Shown: one piece after another, positions 35,231 through 43,454 of the stretch
Layout: every line of letters begins with the position of its first letter
How positions within the stretch are numbered: position 1 is the first letter of the stretch
Assembly (NCBI GenBank): GCA_947452295.1
Contig: CANGCK010000018.1
Span: 1 to 58,450, forward strand
Direction: 5' to 3'
Length of the DNA: 58,450 bases
Source of the DNA: Sphingobacteriia bacterium
Lineage (GTDB): Bacteria > Bacteroidota > Bacteroidia > Chitinophagales > Chitinophagaceae
Program-made: the position numbers and the translations under genes
Notes under the pieces: model-generated
Told to the model about the DNA's origin: nothing
Databases searched by the model: none
Seen by the model: the letters and a program-made list of their open reading frames with translations, nothing else

Positions 35231-36166
35231 TTAACTATTTTTTTGTGTGGTATCTTGTTCTTCTGGTTCAAATGGGAAGTTTCTGTTTACAGGAGGTAAA
35301 TAATAAACACTTGGTTTTGTACCCAAGTCTTCCATTAATCTATAGCCAGATTTATCTTTTACCAACTCACTAAATCTAAATGTTTCAGCTCCGTTTGTTA
35401 CTGAATCTTCATTCATGTCACCAAAAAAGAATACACCATTAGGGCAAGCAGCAACACAATGAGGTAAATCGCCTTTTCTAACCATATCCGGACAAAAATC
35501 ACATTTTCCTACTGTGCCTATTTTTTGAGGTACGCTTGTTTCACAAGAATAGGGTTTATCTGAAATGGCTTTTGGCAAATCTAATTTTTCCCAATTAAAT
35601 ACCCTGGTTGAATAAGGACATGCTGCCATACAAAATCTACAACCAACGCAACGTTCACTGTCTATCAATACAATGCCATCTTGCCTTTTAAAAGTTGCAT
35701 CTACCGGACAAACTTTCACACAAGGAGGTTCATCACAATGCATACATGTAGTTGGTTGCCAATAAGGTGCTGTATGTTCAGCCTCTTGCATTGGATAAAC
35801 TTTAATCCAATTTTGGCCAGGATGTATATGGTGCATGTGATTACATGACGCTTGACATTTTTTCAAATTTTTACATCTAGAAAGGTCAATAACCATTACA
35901 AATTTTTTACCAGGAATACCTATTCGTGCTGCTTCATTAGATACCGTTGGCAAATCGGGAACCGGCTTTAAAAAAGCCTTATCAACTTCAATTACTTCTC
36001 CGTTTACTGAAAGTAGTTTTACTGTTTCTCCAGATGGTTGAACCTGATCTTGAATATCAGGTTCAAAAGGATTGTCTTTTGTTGAGCAGCCTGCTAATGT
36101 TAGTCCGGCCAATACACTCGAAGCAATAAAATCTCTTCTGGAAGTATCGTTATTTTTCATTAACAC
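35231..36166 (-). CDS. Tat-exported, lipidated four-cluster ferredoxin (HybA/DmsB-like)
   Basis: A 311-residue iron-sulfur protein. The N-terminus has twin arginines (TSRRDFIAS, Arg10-11) and a lipobox (TLAGC, Cys27), so it should be folded before export and membrane-anchored. Four cysteine groups are visible: Cys98/104/108; Cys141/144/149/153; Cys173/176/179/183; Cys222/225/237/241. This supports four [4Fe-4S] clusters. The first group has an expanded C-x5-C-x3-C spacing. Residues 42-66 (VQPSGETVKLLSVNGEVIEV) reappear in the 90-residue protein encoded just upstream. It is the expected electron partner of NrfD. Confidence 0.92.
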   Translation of the reverse strand: MLMKNNDTSRRDFIASSVLAGLTLAGCSTKDNPFEPDIQDQVQPSGETVKLLSVNGEVIEVDKAFLKPVPDLPTVSNEAARIGIPGKKFVMVIDLSRCKNLKKCQASCNHMHHIHPGQNWIKVYPMQEAEHTAPYWQPTTCMHCDEPPCVKVCPVDATFKRQDGIVLIDSERCVGCRFCMAACPYSTRVFNWEKLDLPKAISDKPYSCETSVPQKIGTVGKCDFCPDMVRKGDLPHCVAACPNGVFFFGDMNEDSVTNGAETFRFSELVKDKSGYRLMEDLGTKPSVYYLPPVNRNFPFEPEEQDTTQKNS

Positions 36167-36182
36167 TTTTTATAAGTTGGTA

Positions 36183-36455
36183 TTATTTCTTTATCCATTC
36201 TTGCAATTCCTTATCAGAAATTTTTTGTGGAGATTTTCCCAGATAAGCAATATCCACTTCAACTAATTTCCCATCTTGTGAAAGCATTTTTACAGTAGTT
36301 GGTTGAACTGATGGTGCACATGAAATCGCGTCATTCTTTTTGCCAAAGAAAATTAATTTCAATAAAGAGAATACAGATAATATTCCAATACCTGTTAAGG
36401 CCTTTCTTCTGGTCTTAACATTTTTACCGGTTTCTTTAAGCAGTTCTTCATTCAT
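36183..36455 (-). CDS. Twin-arginine mini-protein sharing the ferredoxin's N-terminal module
   Basis: A 90-residue protein with a twin-arginine-like start (VKTRRKALTGIG, Arg16-17) and one hydrophobic segment (about 22-37). The following module, VQPTTVKMLSQDGKLVEVD, aligns with residues 42-61 of the ferredoxin encoded 16 bases downstream. It has no cluster ligands apart from one Cys (ISCAPS). It therefore looks like the ferredoxin's leader module standing alone, created by partial duplication or kept as an assembly factor or small subunit. The C-terminus (SDKELQEWIKK) is helical and charged. Role unknown. Confidence 0.7.
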   Translation of the reverse strand: MNEELLKETGKNVKTRRKALTGIGILSVFSLLKLIFFGKKNDAISCAPSVQPTTVKMLSQDGKLVEVDIAYLGKSPQKISDKELQEWIKK

Positions 36456-36503
36456 GATATTGTACTTATTAAGGTTGGAAATCAGTAATATATAATTGAT
36501 ATA

Positions 36504-36902
36504 TTATTTTTTTAAACTGCGAATGAAATTTACCAAATTCCAGATATCTTCTTGATCAGGAATTTTCTTTTTGAAAGCAGGCATATCATCACGTCCTTCA
36601 GCTATTTTGTAAAATAATGATCCATCAGATTGTCCTTGTACTACTGGTTTCTTAAAATCTTCTGGTTGCGTTTTTAATTGCGCTGCTTTACTTCCGTCTC
36701 CTGCTCCTGTTTTGCCATGGCAAGATGAACAATGTTGAACCCATAATGTTTTACCAGCTGAAACACTTGCTGCATCTGCTTTTATCGGATTAGGGATTTT
36801 GGCATTTTTATCTGGTACTGGCCAAGGTTTAGGCTGAATAAATGTAAAACTGGTAGCTAAAACAAATACTGCCAATAAAGAAAGAATTGAAATGTTTTTC
36901 AT
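36504..36902 (-). CDS. Monohaem cytochrome c
   Basis: A 132-residue periplasmic cytochrome with a signal peptide (residues 1-22). It has one haem-binding site CSSCHG (near residue 58) followed by GAGDGSKA, and a distal Met in DDMPAFKKK (near 106). The C-terminal helix (DIWNLVNFIRSLKK) is typical of class I cytochromes. It is the fourth gene of the operon, between the DUF5777-like protein and the twin-arginine mini-protein, and probably shuttles electrons between the ferredoxin/NrfD unit and another periplasmic partner. Confidence 0.92.
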   Translation of the reverse strand: MKNISILSLLAVFVLATSFTFIQPKPWPVPDKNAKIPNPIKADAASVSAGKTLWVQHCSSCHGKTGAGDGSKAAQLKTQPEDFKKPVVQGQSDGSLFYKIAEGRDDMPAFKKKIPDQEDIWNLVNFIRSLKK

Positions 36903-36946
36903 GATGAAAGGATTTAGTGAATGTATAAGTTAAATTTTTGCTTCGA

Positions 36947-37882
36947 TTAAAAGTTCCACAATCTTGAAATATTAAATCCGATTAACCATTGACCTTTGGT
37001 GAAATCATTTTGATTTAAAAAACTATTATTTTGTGGTATAGTAAATCCATAGTTTCCTGCAAATACTTGGAAATCATGACCACTAGATTTCATGTCTAAT
37101 CCAAAGCTAATATTAGGATGCGGATTATTCAATGGGTGTTGTGTTAATGGTTGGTCGTAATTAATAATGATGGATGTTTTTGGAGAGATTTTATACCTGC
37201 CACTGAAGGAAACAGCTAAATGATCATTTTTCATTTTAGATTGAACAACATTCTGCGCGTCTAAATAACCATCAACATTATTAAAGTGCGTATAACTAAA
37301 ACCGCCTTGCACAGAGAATGTTTCTGTGAATTTGCGAGCAACCAAAATTTGGCTAAAGTAACTTAATCTATCTGATGTTGTTACAATAGGCAATATGCTA
37401 TTTTTAGCTCTTGTATCCATTGCTGCATTACCATACAATGTAACTGACACAGGTATCTCTTTGTTTTTAGTTTGTTTTAATAACGCATACTTCGCACTAA
37501 AATCTAACTGCATATTATAGTTGTTTGCACCAAACCCTACTTGAAGATCTTTAATAGGGGTATAGCTAAATCCTAAACGCATATTAGCACTACCAAATAA
37601 GCCAAACAAATCTTTAAACCCATGTTCTGTAGTTGCAAAACGATGATTTATGTCAAACTCAAATGTTCCTTTAATTGGTACCATTACAGTTTGATTGTCG
37701 ATTATATAATTTCCTTCAAATGTATTTTTTACAAAAGATCTTTTTTTCACAACAGGTGCCGGTGTTTCTGTTGCAGTAGAATCCTGTGCTAACAATTTAC
37801 TTCCGGTGGTTAATGCTGTAAACACCAGCAGCAATGCTATTTTAAACTGATTGAAAGGGAAGTGAATCAGGTATTTTTTCAT
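36947..37882 (-). CDS. DUF5777-like outer-membrane beta-barrel protein
   Basis: A protein of 311 residues from the ATG at 37882; a GTG further upstream would overlap the preceding gene. A signal peptide (ending KLLAQ) is followed by regular amphipathic strands and a C-terminal aromatic strand (GFNISRLWNF), as in outer-membrane barrels. The family-like signature HRFATTEHGFKDLFGLFGSA, then MRLGFSYTPIKDLQVGFG and the KYALLKQ motif, match what I recall of DUF5777. Such genes often accompany Bacteroidota c-type cytochromes. Placement between two cytochromes suggests a scaffold or conduit at the outer membrane, which is inference. Confidence 0.7.
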   Translation of the reverse strand: MKKYLIHFPFNQFKIALLLVFTALTTGSKLLAQDSTATETPAPVVKKRSFVKNTFEGNYIIDNQTVMVPIKGTFEFDINHRFATTEHGFKDLFGLFGSANMRLGFSYTPIKDLQVGFGANNYNMQLDFSAKYALLKQTKNKEIPVSVTLYGNAAMDTRAKNSILPIVTTSDRLSYFSQILVARKFTETFSVQGGFSYTHFNNVDGYLDAQNVVQSKMKNDHLAVSFSGRYKISPKTSIIINYDQPLTQHPLNNPHPNISFGLDMKSSGHDFQVFAGNYGFTIPQNNSFLNQNDFTKGQWLIGFNISRLWNF

Positions 37883-37892
37883 TTTTATTAAT

Positions 37893-38291
37893 TTAATTGT
37901 TTTTTGCACCTTGGTTTATCCATGCATAAATCTTCGCATTGTTATCAGTATTGGGAGTGCCTCCCATTGGCATTACCGGTGATTTTTTACCATTTAACCA
38001 CATCATCAGATTACTGTTTTCAGGATCACCTGCTTTAAAATAATTACCACTGCTTAAAGATTTAAAAGCATTAGCAGAAGTTAAATCAGGTGCTTTACCT
38101 CCACTCACATGGCAGCCACTAACTGCACAACTTTTATCGAATATTGGGACAATGTCTTTCGAAAAGCTCATGGTAGCGGTTATTTCACTACCTGCATTTT
38201 TTACTACAGTGGTAGTTTTGGTACATCCTGCAATTACCAGAATTGCTGTAGTTATTACGCCAGATAATATTGCTGTTTTTGTATTAAACAT
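37893..38291 (-). CDS. Small lipidated cytochrome c with CX4CH site
   Basis: A 132-residue lipoprotein (VIAGC, Cys23). It carries a haem-type motif CAVSGCH near residues 55-61, with four rather than two residues between the cysteines. SFSKDIVPIFDKS precedes it, and a Met-rich C-terminal segment (NLMMWLNGKKSPVMPMGG) could supply the distal ligand. Bacteroidota cytochromes of this SCAxxxCH type are familiar, but attachment of haem at CX4CH should be confirmed. It lies in the operon between the haem-binding first gene and the DUF5777-like protein. Confidence 0.82.
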   Translation of the reverse strand: MFNTKTAILSGVITTAILVIAGCTKTTTVVKNAGSEITATMSFSKDIVPIFDKSCAVSGCHVSGGKAPDLTSANAFKSLSSGNYFKAGDPENSNLMMWLNGKKSPVMPMGGTPNTDNNAKIYAWINQGAKNN

Positions 38292-38326
38292 GATCTCGTT
38301 TATTTATTGTTAAAACAGTCAGTTAC

Positions 38327-39619
38327 CTATTTTTGAAATTTTAATAACAGATTGGGTTGTATTCCGTGTTGATAGTTTGAGCTATTAAAAATGGCTACAC
38401 CAAATGGTTGATCTTCTAAGCTTGAGAAATCAACATCTTGCTTTAATGTACCAGGAGTTTTTAGTAAGCGCTTGTATTCAACTACCCATCCAGAACCGGT
38501 ATAAATACCTACTGCAGTTATATCTGCACGGCCTGCTGTTAATGGAGCAGCAATAAATGAAGGAATATATTTTTTTGCAGCATAAGCAGTAGTACCTTCA
38601 TTATCTAAATAACCAGCATCGCCATTTGGATCAATTGTCGTATTATCAACTAATGTTAATACACCTGTGCTACTAACGGCCTTTACTTTAATTGCAGCAC
38701 CACCAGCCAATGTGTCTGAAGCTGAGTAATATAATTTTCCTGTAGCACTTGGCATAATCCATTTAGGAACATTTACAGATGTGCCAGTTCCATCTAATTT
38801 TAAACTTTGAGAGTTATTGAATGCACCATTGCTTACATTAGTATTGGTGTTTATATAAGAAGTTGTGAATGGAGATGGAGGCACTAAATCATCTGCATGA
38901 CGACCGTTACCAGAACCACCCACTGTATCTGTTACAGAAGGGCCACCAGCCCAATCTTGGTATTGATCATCCATTTGATTGGATACTAAATCTTTATTTA
39001 AATGGCACCACCACATATCAATTTTTTCATTGACTCCATTTGTATAGTGATTGGCACTTTTATTGGGTACCATCACACCTTGAAAGTTTCTATACGGAGT
39101 AAATAAGTGACAGCTGGCATAACAAGTTTGTGTTGGAAACTTAGCAGTTGAATTGTCAATATTCCACAACATAGCCAACTGATCTTGCCCCATACCCTCT
39201 TTAGTTAATATACCATTAACATCATACGCTTTTGCATTGCCTCTTTGTGTCCAACGCTTAGTAATTGCATTAAAATACCAAGGCTGAACTGGGTTATTAG
39301 AAGGGTCATTCCATTGTGCCAAGAAATAAATGTATTGACCATCGTACATAGAACGAAGTGTTGCTGGATATACTTGATCAATGTATCCAGCAAATAAACC
39401 ATTACCCGGATTGGGCACAGTTGGTGAAACTGCTAATTTTTGTGCATTGTCCCAAATTGCATCGATAGTGCCATCAATTGTTGGCGCTACAGTAGTTTTA
39501 TATGAAAGTAGTTCGCTCGTATTTACTGTTTCTGGAACTACAACTTGCGCATTCTTAGTGCAATGAACAAAAAAAAGCCCAAAAAAAACAAATAAGAAAA
39601 GAGTGATTGAGGTTTTCAT
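38327..39619 (-). CDS. Ethylbenzene-dehydrogenase-type haem-binding lipoprotein
   Basis: A 430-residue lipoprotein (FFVHC near residue 20), first gene of the redox operon. The start of the mature part, APTIDGTIDAIWDNAQKL, and YDGQYIYFLAQWNDPS are hallmarks of the ethylbenzene dehydrogenase gamma / DMSO-reductase-type haem b domain. A CYASCH motif (CX3CH) near residue 167, also usual in this group, may bind a c-type haem. The family supplies periplasmic haem subunits to molybdoenzymes, but none is encoded here. Lipidation suggests outer-membrane or surface placement, which would make it the distal end of the electron chain. Confidence 0.8.
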   Translation of the reverse strand: MKTSITLFLFVFFGLFFVHCTKNAQVVVPETVNTSELLSYKTTVAPTIDGTIDAIWDNAQKLAVSPTVPNPGNGLFAGYIDQVYPATLRSMYDGQYIYFLAQWNDPSNNPVQPWYFNAITKRWTQRGNAKAYDVNGILTKEGMGQDQLAMLWNIDNSTAKFPTQTCYASCHLFTPYRNFQGVMVPNKSANHYTNGVNEKIDMWWCHLNKDLVSNQMDDQYQDWAGGPSVTDTVGGSGNGRHADDLVPPSPFTTSYINTNTNVSNGAFNNSQSLKLDGTGTSVNVPKWIMPSATGKLYYSASDTLAGGAAIKVKAVSSTGVLTLVDNTTIDPNGDAGYLDNEGTTAYAAKKYIPSFIAAPLTAGRADITAVGIYTGSGWVVEYKRLLKTPGTLKQDVDFSSLEDQPFGVAIFNSSNYQHGIQPNLLLKFQK

Positions 39620-39706
39620 AGATTATCAATTTTCCGTTATAACTAAATGTTACACAAAGCTGATAATTTAAATTAGGGTGGTAAATGTCAAACATCACAT
39701 CATTTT

Positions 39707-39720
39707 ATGATTTAAATCAT
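39707..39720. promoter_or_regulatory. FNR/CRP-like palindrome upstream of the cytochrome operon
   Basis: ATGATTTAAATCAT is a perfect 14-bp palindrome that fits the CRP/FNR layout TGAT-N4-ATCA, differing from the FNR consensus only in the outer base of each arm. It lies 88 bases upstream of the first start codon and about 55 bases upstream of the -7-like element, a position compatible with activation. The 21-base context recurs in the hydrogenase promoter region. Confidence 0.6.
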
Positions 39721-39974
39721 ATTAATTACAATTAATTACTGATTTTTAGAAGGGCATATTTTGATGAGTATAATTTATATTTATTATGTCAATATTTTAT
39801 TCTGCACTTTATATTTAGTAGATGCTAGTTCTCAATCTATACTGCAACTATAATCTTTTATTTTTTTTATTTCATTGAATCTGATGAATAAACAGTTTAG
39901 TTGGCATACATACATAGCGTATTTCTTTTTACCATTATATTTTACATATGGATTGATTGGTACTTTCAAGACAA

Positions 39975-40010
39975 AAAAAATCCCGATTATTTTCATAATC
40001 AGGATTTTTT
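39975..40010 (-). terminator. Terminator of the dabA-dabB-sulP operon
   Basis: On the minus strand a 16-bp stem (one G-U wobble) with a GAAA tetraloop is followed by a run of Ts. It starts 16 bases after the sulP stop codon and is a strong rho-independent terminator. The plus strand has a mismatch in the stem, so it acts mainly in the minus direction. Confidence 0.9.
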
Positions 40011-40025
40011 ATATTTTCAATAATA

Positions 40026-41537
40026 TTAATGACCGGCAATTCCTTTAAATGCAGGAACACTTATTAATGCCACTGTTATATTTTTATTTGTAGCAGTAGC
40101 AGCAAAATCATGTATAATTTCAAGAATATCTAAATCAATATAATGCGCATTAGTTGCATCTATAATTACATGTTGATTGTTCTCAATTTCACTTAATTTT
40201 TTTGCCAAACTACCTTTATTTAAGAATGTTACATGTTCGGTTAAATGAATAGAAATAGACCCGCCTTCTGTTTTCTTATCGTGATGAATGATATAGTCTC
40301 TTCTATAATTGGTTCGTAAAATATAAAATATAGCTACCAACATACCAATTGCGATTCCTTTCAATAAATCACTGAATTGAATAGCAAGAATTGTAATAAT
40401 AAATGGAAGAAACTGTTCCCATCCTAATTGATACATACGCTTAAATAAAGAGATTTTAGCCAATTTGTAACCAACTACTAATAGCACTGCTGCCAAACAT
40501 GCCAATGGAATTTTATTTAAAATGCTGCCCAAAGCAATTGCACTTATTAGTAAAAGTATACCATGAAATATTGCCGAAAGCTTTGTTTTTCCGCCAGCAT
40601 TCACATTAGCAGATGTTCGCACAATCACCGCTGTTAATGGAAGTCCGCCAATTAAACCAGCAATTACATTACCTATACCTTGCGCTTTTAATTCTCTATT
40701 GGTTGGTGTTACTCTTTTTTGAGGATCTAATTTATCCGCAGCCTCAGTACTTAATAAGCTTTCTAAACTAGCAATAATAGCAATGGTAATTGCTAGGATA
40801 AATACTTTAGGATCAGTAATGGCAGTGAAATCGGGTAATGTAAATTGATTAAAAAAATCTCCAATTGATGCACTGACAGGAAGTTGTACCAGTTGATTGC
40901 CTGTTAACTGTAATGCGGGATCATACATGTATATGGTTTCATTAATAAGTGTTCCTACTATTACAGCAACTAATGCGCCAGGGACCCATTTAAATACGAT
41001 GTACTTTTTTAATGCTGGAGTATCCCATAATACAATTATTGCAATTGAAATGACAGCGATGATAATCGACAATAAATGATATGGGATTGGATTGTTTTTT
41101 ACGTAGCCAATTGCTACTGGTGCCTGCTTTAAAATAAGAATAATTCCAATGGCTGCTAACATTCCCTTAATAACACTAGAAGGAAAATAATATCCAATAA
41201 TACCTGCTTTAAGGTATCCTAAAATAATTTGAAAAATACCGGCAATCACCACTGCTAATAGAAAAACATTGTAATTGCCTAATTCGGTAATACCATTTAA
41301 AACAATAACTGTTAATCCGGCAGCAGGTCCACTTACACTTAAAGAAGAACCACTGGCAAGTGCTACAATAATTCCACCTACAATTCCTGTGATGATTCCC
41401 GAAAACAAAGGCGCGCCGGATGCTAAAGCAATACCCAAACAAAGCGGTAAAGCAACTAGGAATACTACTAATCCAGCGGGTAAATCTTCTTTAAGGTACT
41501 TAAATGTTAATGAGGAATGATTATTTTTTGTTTGCAT
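40026..41537 (-). CDS. SulP-family anion transporter with STAS domain
   Basis: A 503-residue SLC26/SulP transporter. It opens with DLPAGLVVFLVALPLCLGIALASGAPLF, the family signature, and has about 12-14 membrane segments. A cytoplasmic STAS-like domain occupies about 430-500 (HVIIDATNAHYIDLDILEIIHDF). SulP members move bicarbonate, sulfate or other anions. Its position 47 bases after the DabB-like gene, in the same operon and before a shared terminator, argues for bicarbonate as the substrate; that is inference from context. Length is on the short side of normal for SulP. Confidence 0.9.
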   Translation of the reverse strand: MQTKNNHSSLTFKYLKEDLPAGLVVFLVALPLCLGIALASGAPLFSGIITGIVGGIIVALASGSSLSVSGPAAGLTVIVLNGITELGNYNVFLLAVVIAGIFQIILGYLKAGIIGYYFPSSVIKGMLAAIGIILILKQAPVAIGYVKNNPIPYHLLSIIIAVISIAIIVLWDTPALKKYIVFKWVPGALVAVIVGTLINETIYMYDPALQLTGNQLVQLPVSASIGDFFNQFTLPDFTAITDPKVFILAITIAIIASLESLLSTEAADKLDPQKRVTPTNRELKAQGIGNVIAGLIGGLPLTAVIVRTSANVNAGGKTKLSAIFHGILLLISAIALGSILNKIPLACLAAVLLVVGYKLAKISLFKRMYQLGWEQFLPFIITILAIQFSDLLKGIAIGMLVAIFYILRTNYRRDYIIHHDKKTEGGSISIHLTEHVTFLNKGSLAKKLSEIENNQHVIIDATNAHYIDLDILEIIHDFAATATNKNITVALISVPAFKGIAGH

Positions 41538-41584
41538 AATAACTATTTGAAAGGTTAAAGATCAATTAATTTATTGAATATGGA

Positions 41585-43444
41585 TTAAGATGATTTAAAT
41601 GCAGCTGGCTCATGTGCATTCAAAGGTATGCCGCAAAATAAACGGGTATAAATTCGTAATAATGAAATTTCGATAAAAATTAAACTTAGCGCTACAAATG
41701 TCATAATTAAGTACTGGTGTTTCTCAATATAGGTTAACAATAAATCTATTGCTATATATAATGGCGATATTGGAAAACCTATGAGACCAATACACGAAAT
41801 TAAAAACAACAAAGACAATTTTGGATGTTTTTTACCACTACCATGATAGGTGTCTAGACTAACCAAATTAGTTAATTTTTTAAGATTAAATAATGCTATA
41901 AATCCCATCAATCCAAATAATACAATACTTGCCAAATACATCAATAAGTAATTAACATCAATATGGCTATTTATAGAAACACTCATCATAATAAAAACAT
42001 GGCCTAATATTACATTAGCCCATGCATGTATACTCGAAATTCTTTCATTGAATGAAATTAACATAGATACTAAAGCAATAATTGCAAAAGTATAAACGAA
42101 AAAATTTAATACGAATTCGCTTATAGTTGGTGTATTAATTTCAACATAAATGCCCAACATCAACAATAAAATACTGAAAGAATAAAATATACGATTATCT
42201 ACAAAGGCCAACTTACTTGCAAGGTGTTTAAAAGGCTGCCAGAAATAACTAAATAATATGCTATCCATATTAAATTCACGTATAGATAAAAAATAGAGTG
42301 CATTTGTTAATTTGCTATTATTTTTTATCTTTTTATTAGAGGACTTAAATAGCTGTCCATGTATTAAATAATGTAAAACAGATGGCGATACTAATATTTG
42401 GTAAGTTCTTAAAAAAGCATTGCCTATAAAATGTATTAACGCAAAGTTATACCAGCCCAATCCTATTTCTACAAATATTAATCCGATTTGCGTTATAGCA
42501 GAATAGGCAATTTGCGTTTTTACTGTTGATTGTGATTGCGCTATATAATTACAAACAATACTCGTGAACAAGCCTACCCCAATAATAATAATTTTAATCT
42601 CCAACAGATTTTCCCAAAAATTAGCTGTTCGCAACAATAGAAATACCCCTAAATGAATTGATAGTGACCCGTAAAAAATTGCACTTGAGCTTGACGGCCC
42701 TTCCATGGCCCTTGCAACCCATGAAGAAAAAGGATACATCGCAGATTTAATTGCCGAACCAATGAATATGCATATACCAATTGTTAAAGCCAATATTTGA
42801 TGCGCTGAAATTACTGAAGCAATATGCGTTTTATTTAAATCGAAATAATAAAATGTAATGTTTCCATGCCACAAATGATGACTTAACCACATTGATAAAA
42901 TTAAAAACACGTCTCCTAATCTATACAATGAAACCACTTTCATTGCATTTTTTACAGGTAAATAACGGTTGTTGTAAAACGATATCAACAAAAATGAAGT
43001 GATGCCAATCATTTCCCAACCAAGAAACAATGTTTCAAAATTGCCAGCGACAGTAATAATGCTATACCCTAAAAAAAACAATTGTACATTGTTAAAATAT
43101 CGTTTAAACCCTTCTTCCCGATGAATATAATACTTACTGAAAATTGATACTAGTAAAGTCAATAAACTACCAACAAAAAGAAATACTACTGATTGTTTAT
43201 CAAATAAGAAATCAATATAAAAATCGAACTCAGGTGTTTGTAGCAATGTTACTTGTTTGAAATCAATTGGTCGACCCCCATCTAATAACCAAAATATTGA
43301 AAAATATAATAAAAATACAAGTTGGGTTGCTGTAGTGACAATAGCTATTATTGAGATAAATTTTTCATTTTTCTTTTTACTTAATAAACTCAACAGATAA
43401 CCAATAAATGGTATAAAAATAAAATATTGTAATAATTTCTCCAT
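41585..43444 (-). CDS. dabB: DabB-like proton-conducting subunit (NuoL/MrpA-type)
   Basis: A 619-residue membrane protein with about 14-16 helices, related to the antiporter-like subunits of complex I. Characteristic segments are GYSIITVAGNFETLFLGWEMIGI (helix with a key Glu), SSWVARAMEGPSSSSAIFYGSLS and KTQIAYSAITQIGLIFVEIGLGW. It starts 10 bases after the DUF2309/DabA gene. In characterised DAC systems DabA hydrates CO2 and DabB supplies proton-driven energy for one-way bicarbonate accumulation. The pairing makes this assignment firm, although NuoL-type paralogues are many. Confidence 0.88.
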   Translation of the reverse strand: MEKLLQYFIFIPFIGYLLSLLSKKKNEKFISIIAIVTTATQLVFLLYFSIFWLLDGGRPIDFKQVTLLQTPEFDFYIDFLFDKQSVVFLFVGSLLTLLVSIFSKYYIHREEGFKRYFNNVQLFFLGYSIITVAGNFETLFLGWEMIGITSFLLISFYNNRYLPVKNAMKVVSLYRLGDVFLILSMWLSHHLWHGNITFYYFDLNKTHIASVISAHQILALTIGICIFIGSAIKSAMYPFSSWVARAMEGPSSSSAIFYGSLSIHLGVFLLLRTANFWENLLEIKIIIIGVGLFTSIVCNYIAQSQSTVKTQIAYSAITQIGLIFVEIGLGWYNFALIHFIGNAFLRTYQILVSPSVLHYLIHGQLFKSSNKKIKNNSKLTNALYFLSIREFNMDSILFSYFWQPFKHLASKLAFVDNRIFYSFSILLLMLGIYVEINTPTISEFVLNFFVYTFAIIALVSMLISFNERISSIHAWANVILGHVFIMMSVSINSHIDVNYLLMYLASIVLFGLMGFIALFNLKKLTNLVSLDTYHGSGKKHPKLSLLFLISCIGLIGFPISPLYIAIDLLLTYIEKHQYLIMTFVALSLIFIEISLLRIYTRLFCGIPLNAHEPAAFKSS

Positions 43445-43454
43445 TGATAAGTAA

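Larger units (their letters stand above)
39620..40025. other. Intergenic region with operon promoter and terminator
   Basis: This gap of 406 bases holds no convincing gene. It contains a 7-of-8 match to the minus-strand -7 element (39655-39662, CAGCTTTG), the FNR-like palindrome (39707-39720) and, at its far end, the terminator of the SulP operon (39975-40010). The stretch in between is AT-rich and featureless to my reading. Confidence 0.55.

Noticed and set aside
40897..41520. Open frames opposite sulP, dabA and the giant gene
   Set aside because: They have no start context or family resemblance and lie antisense to well-supported genes; they are shadows of coding bias.
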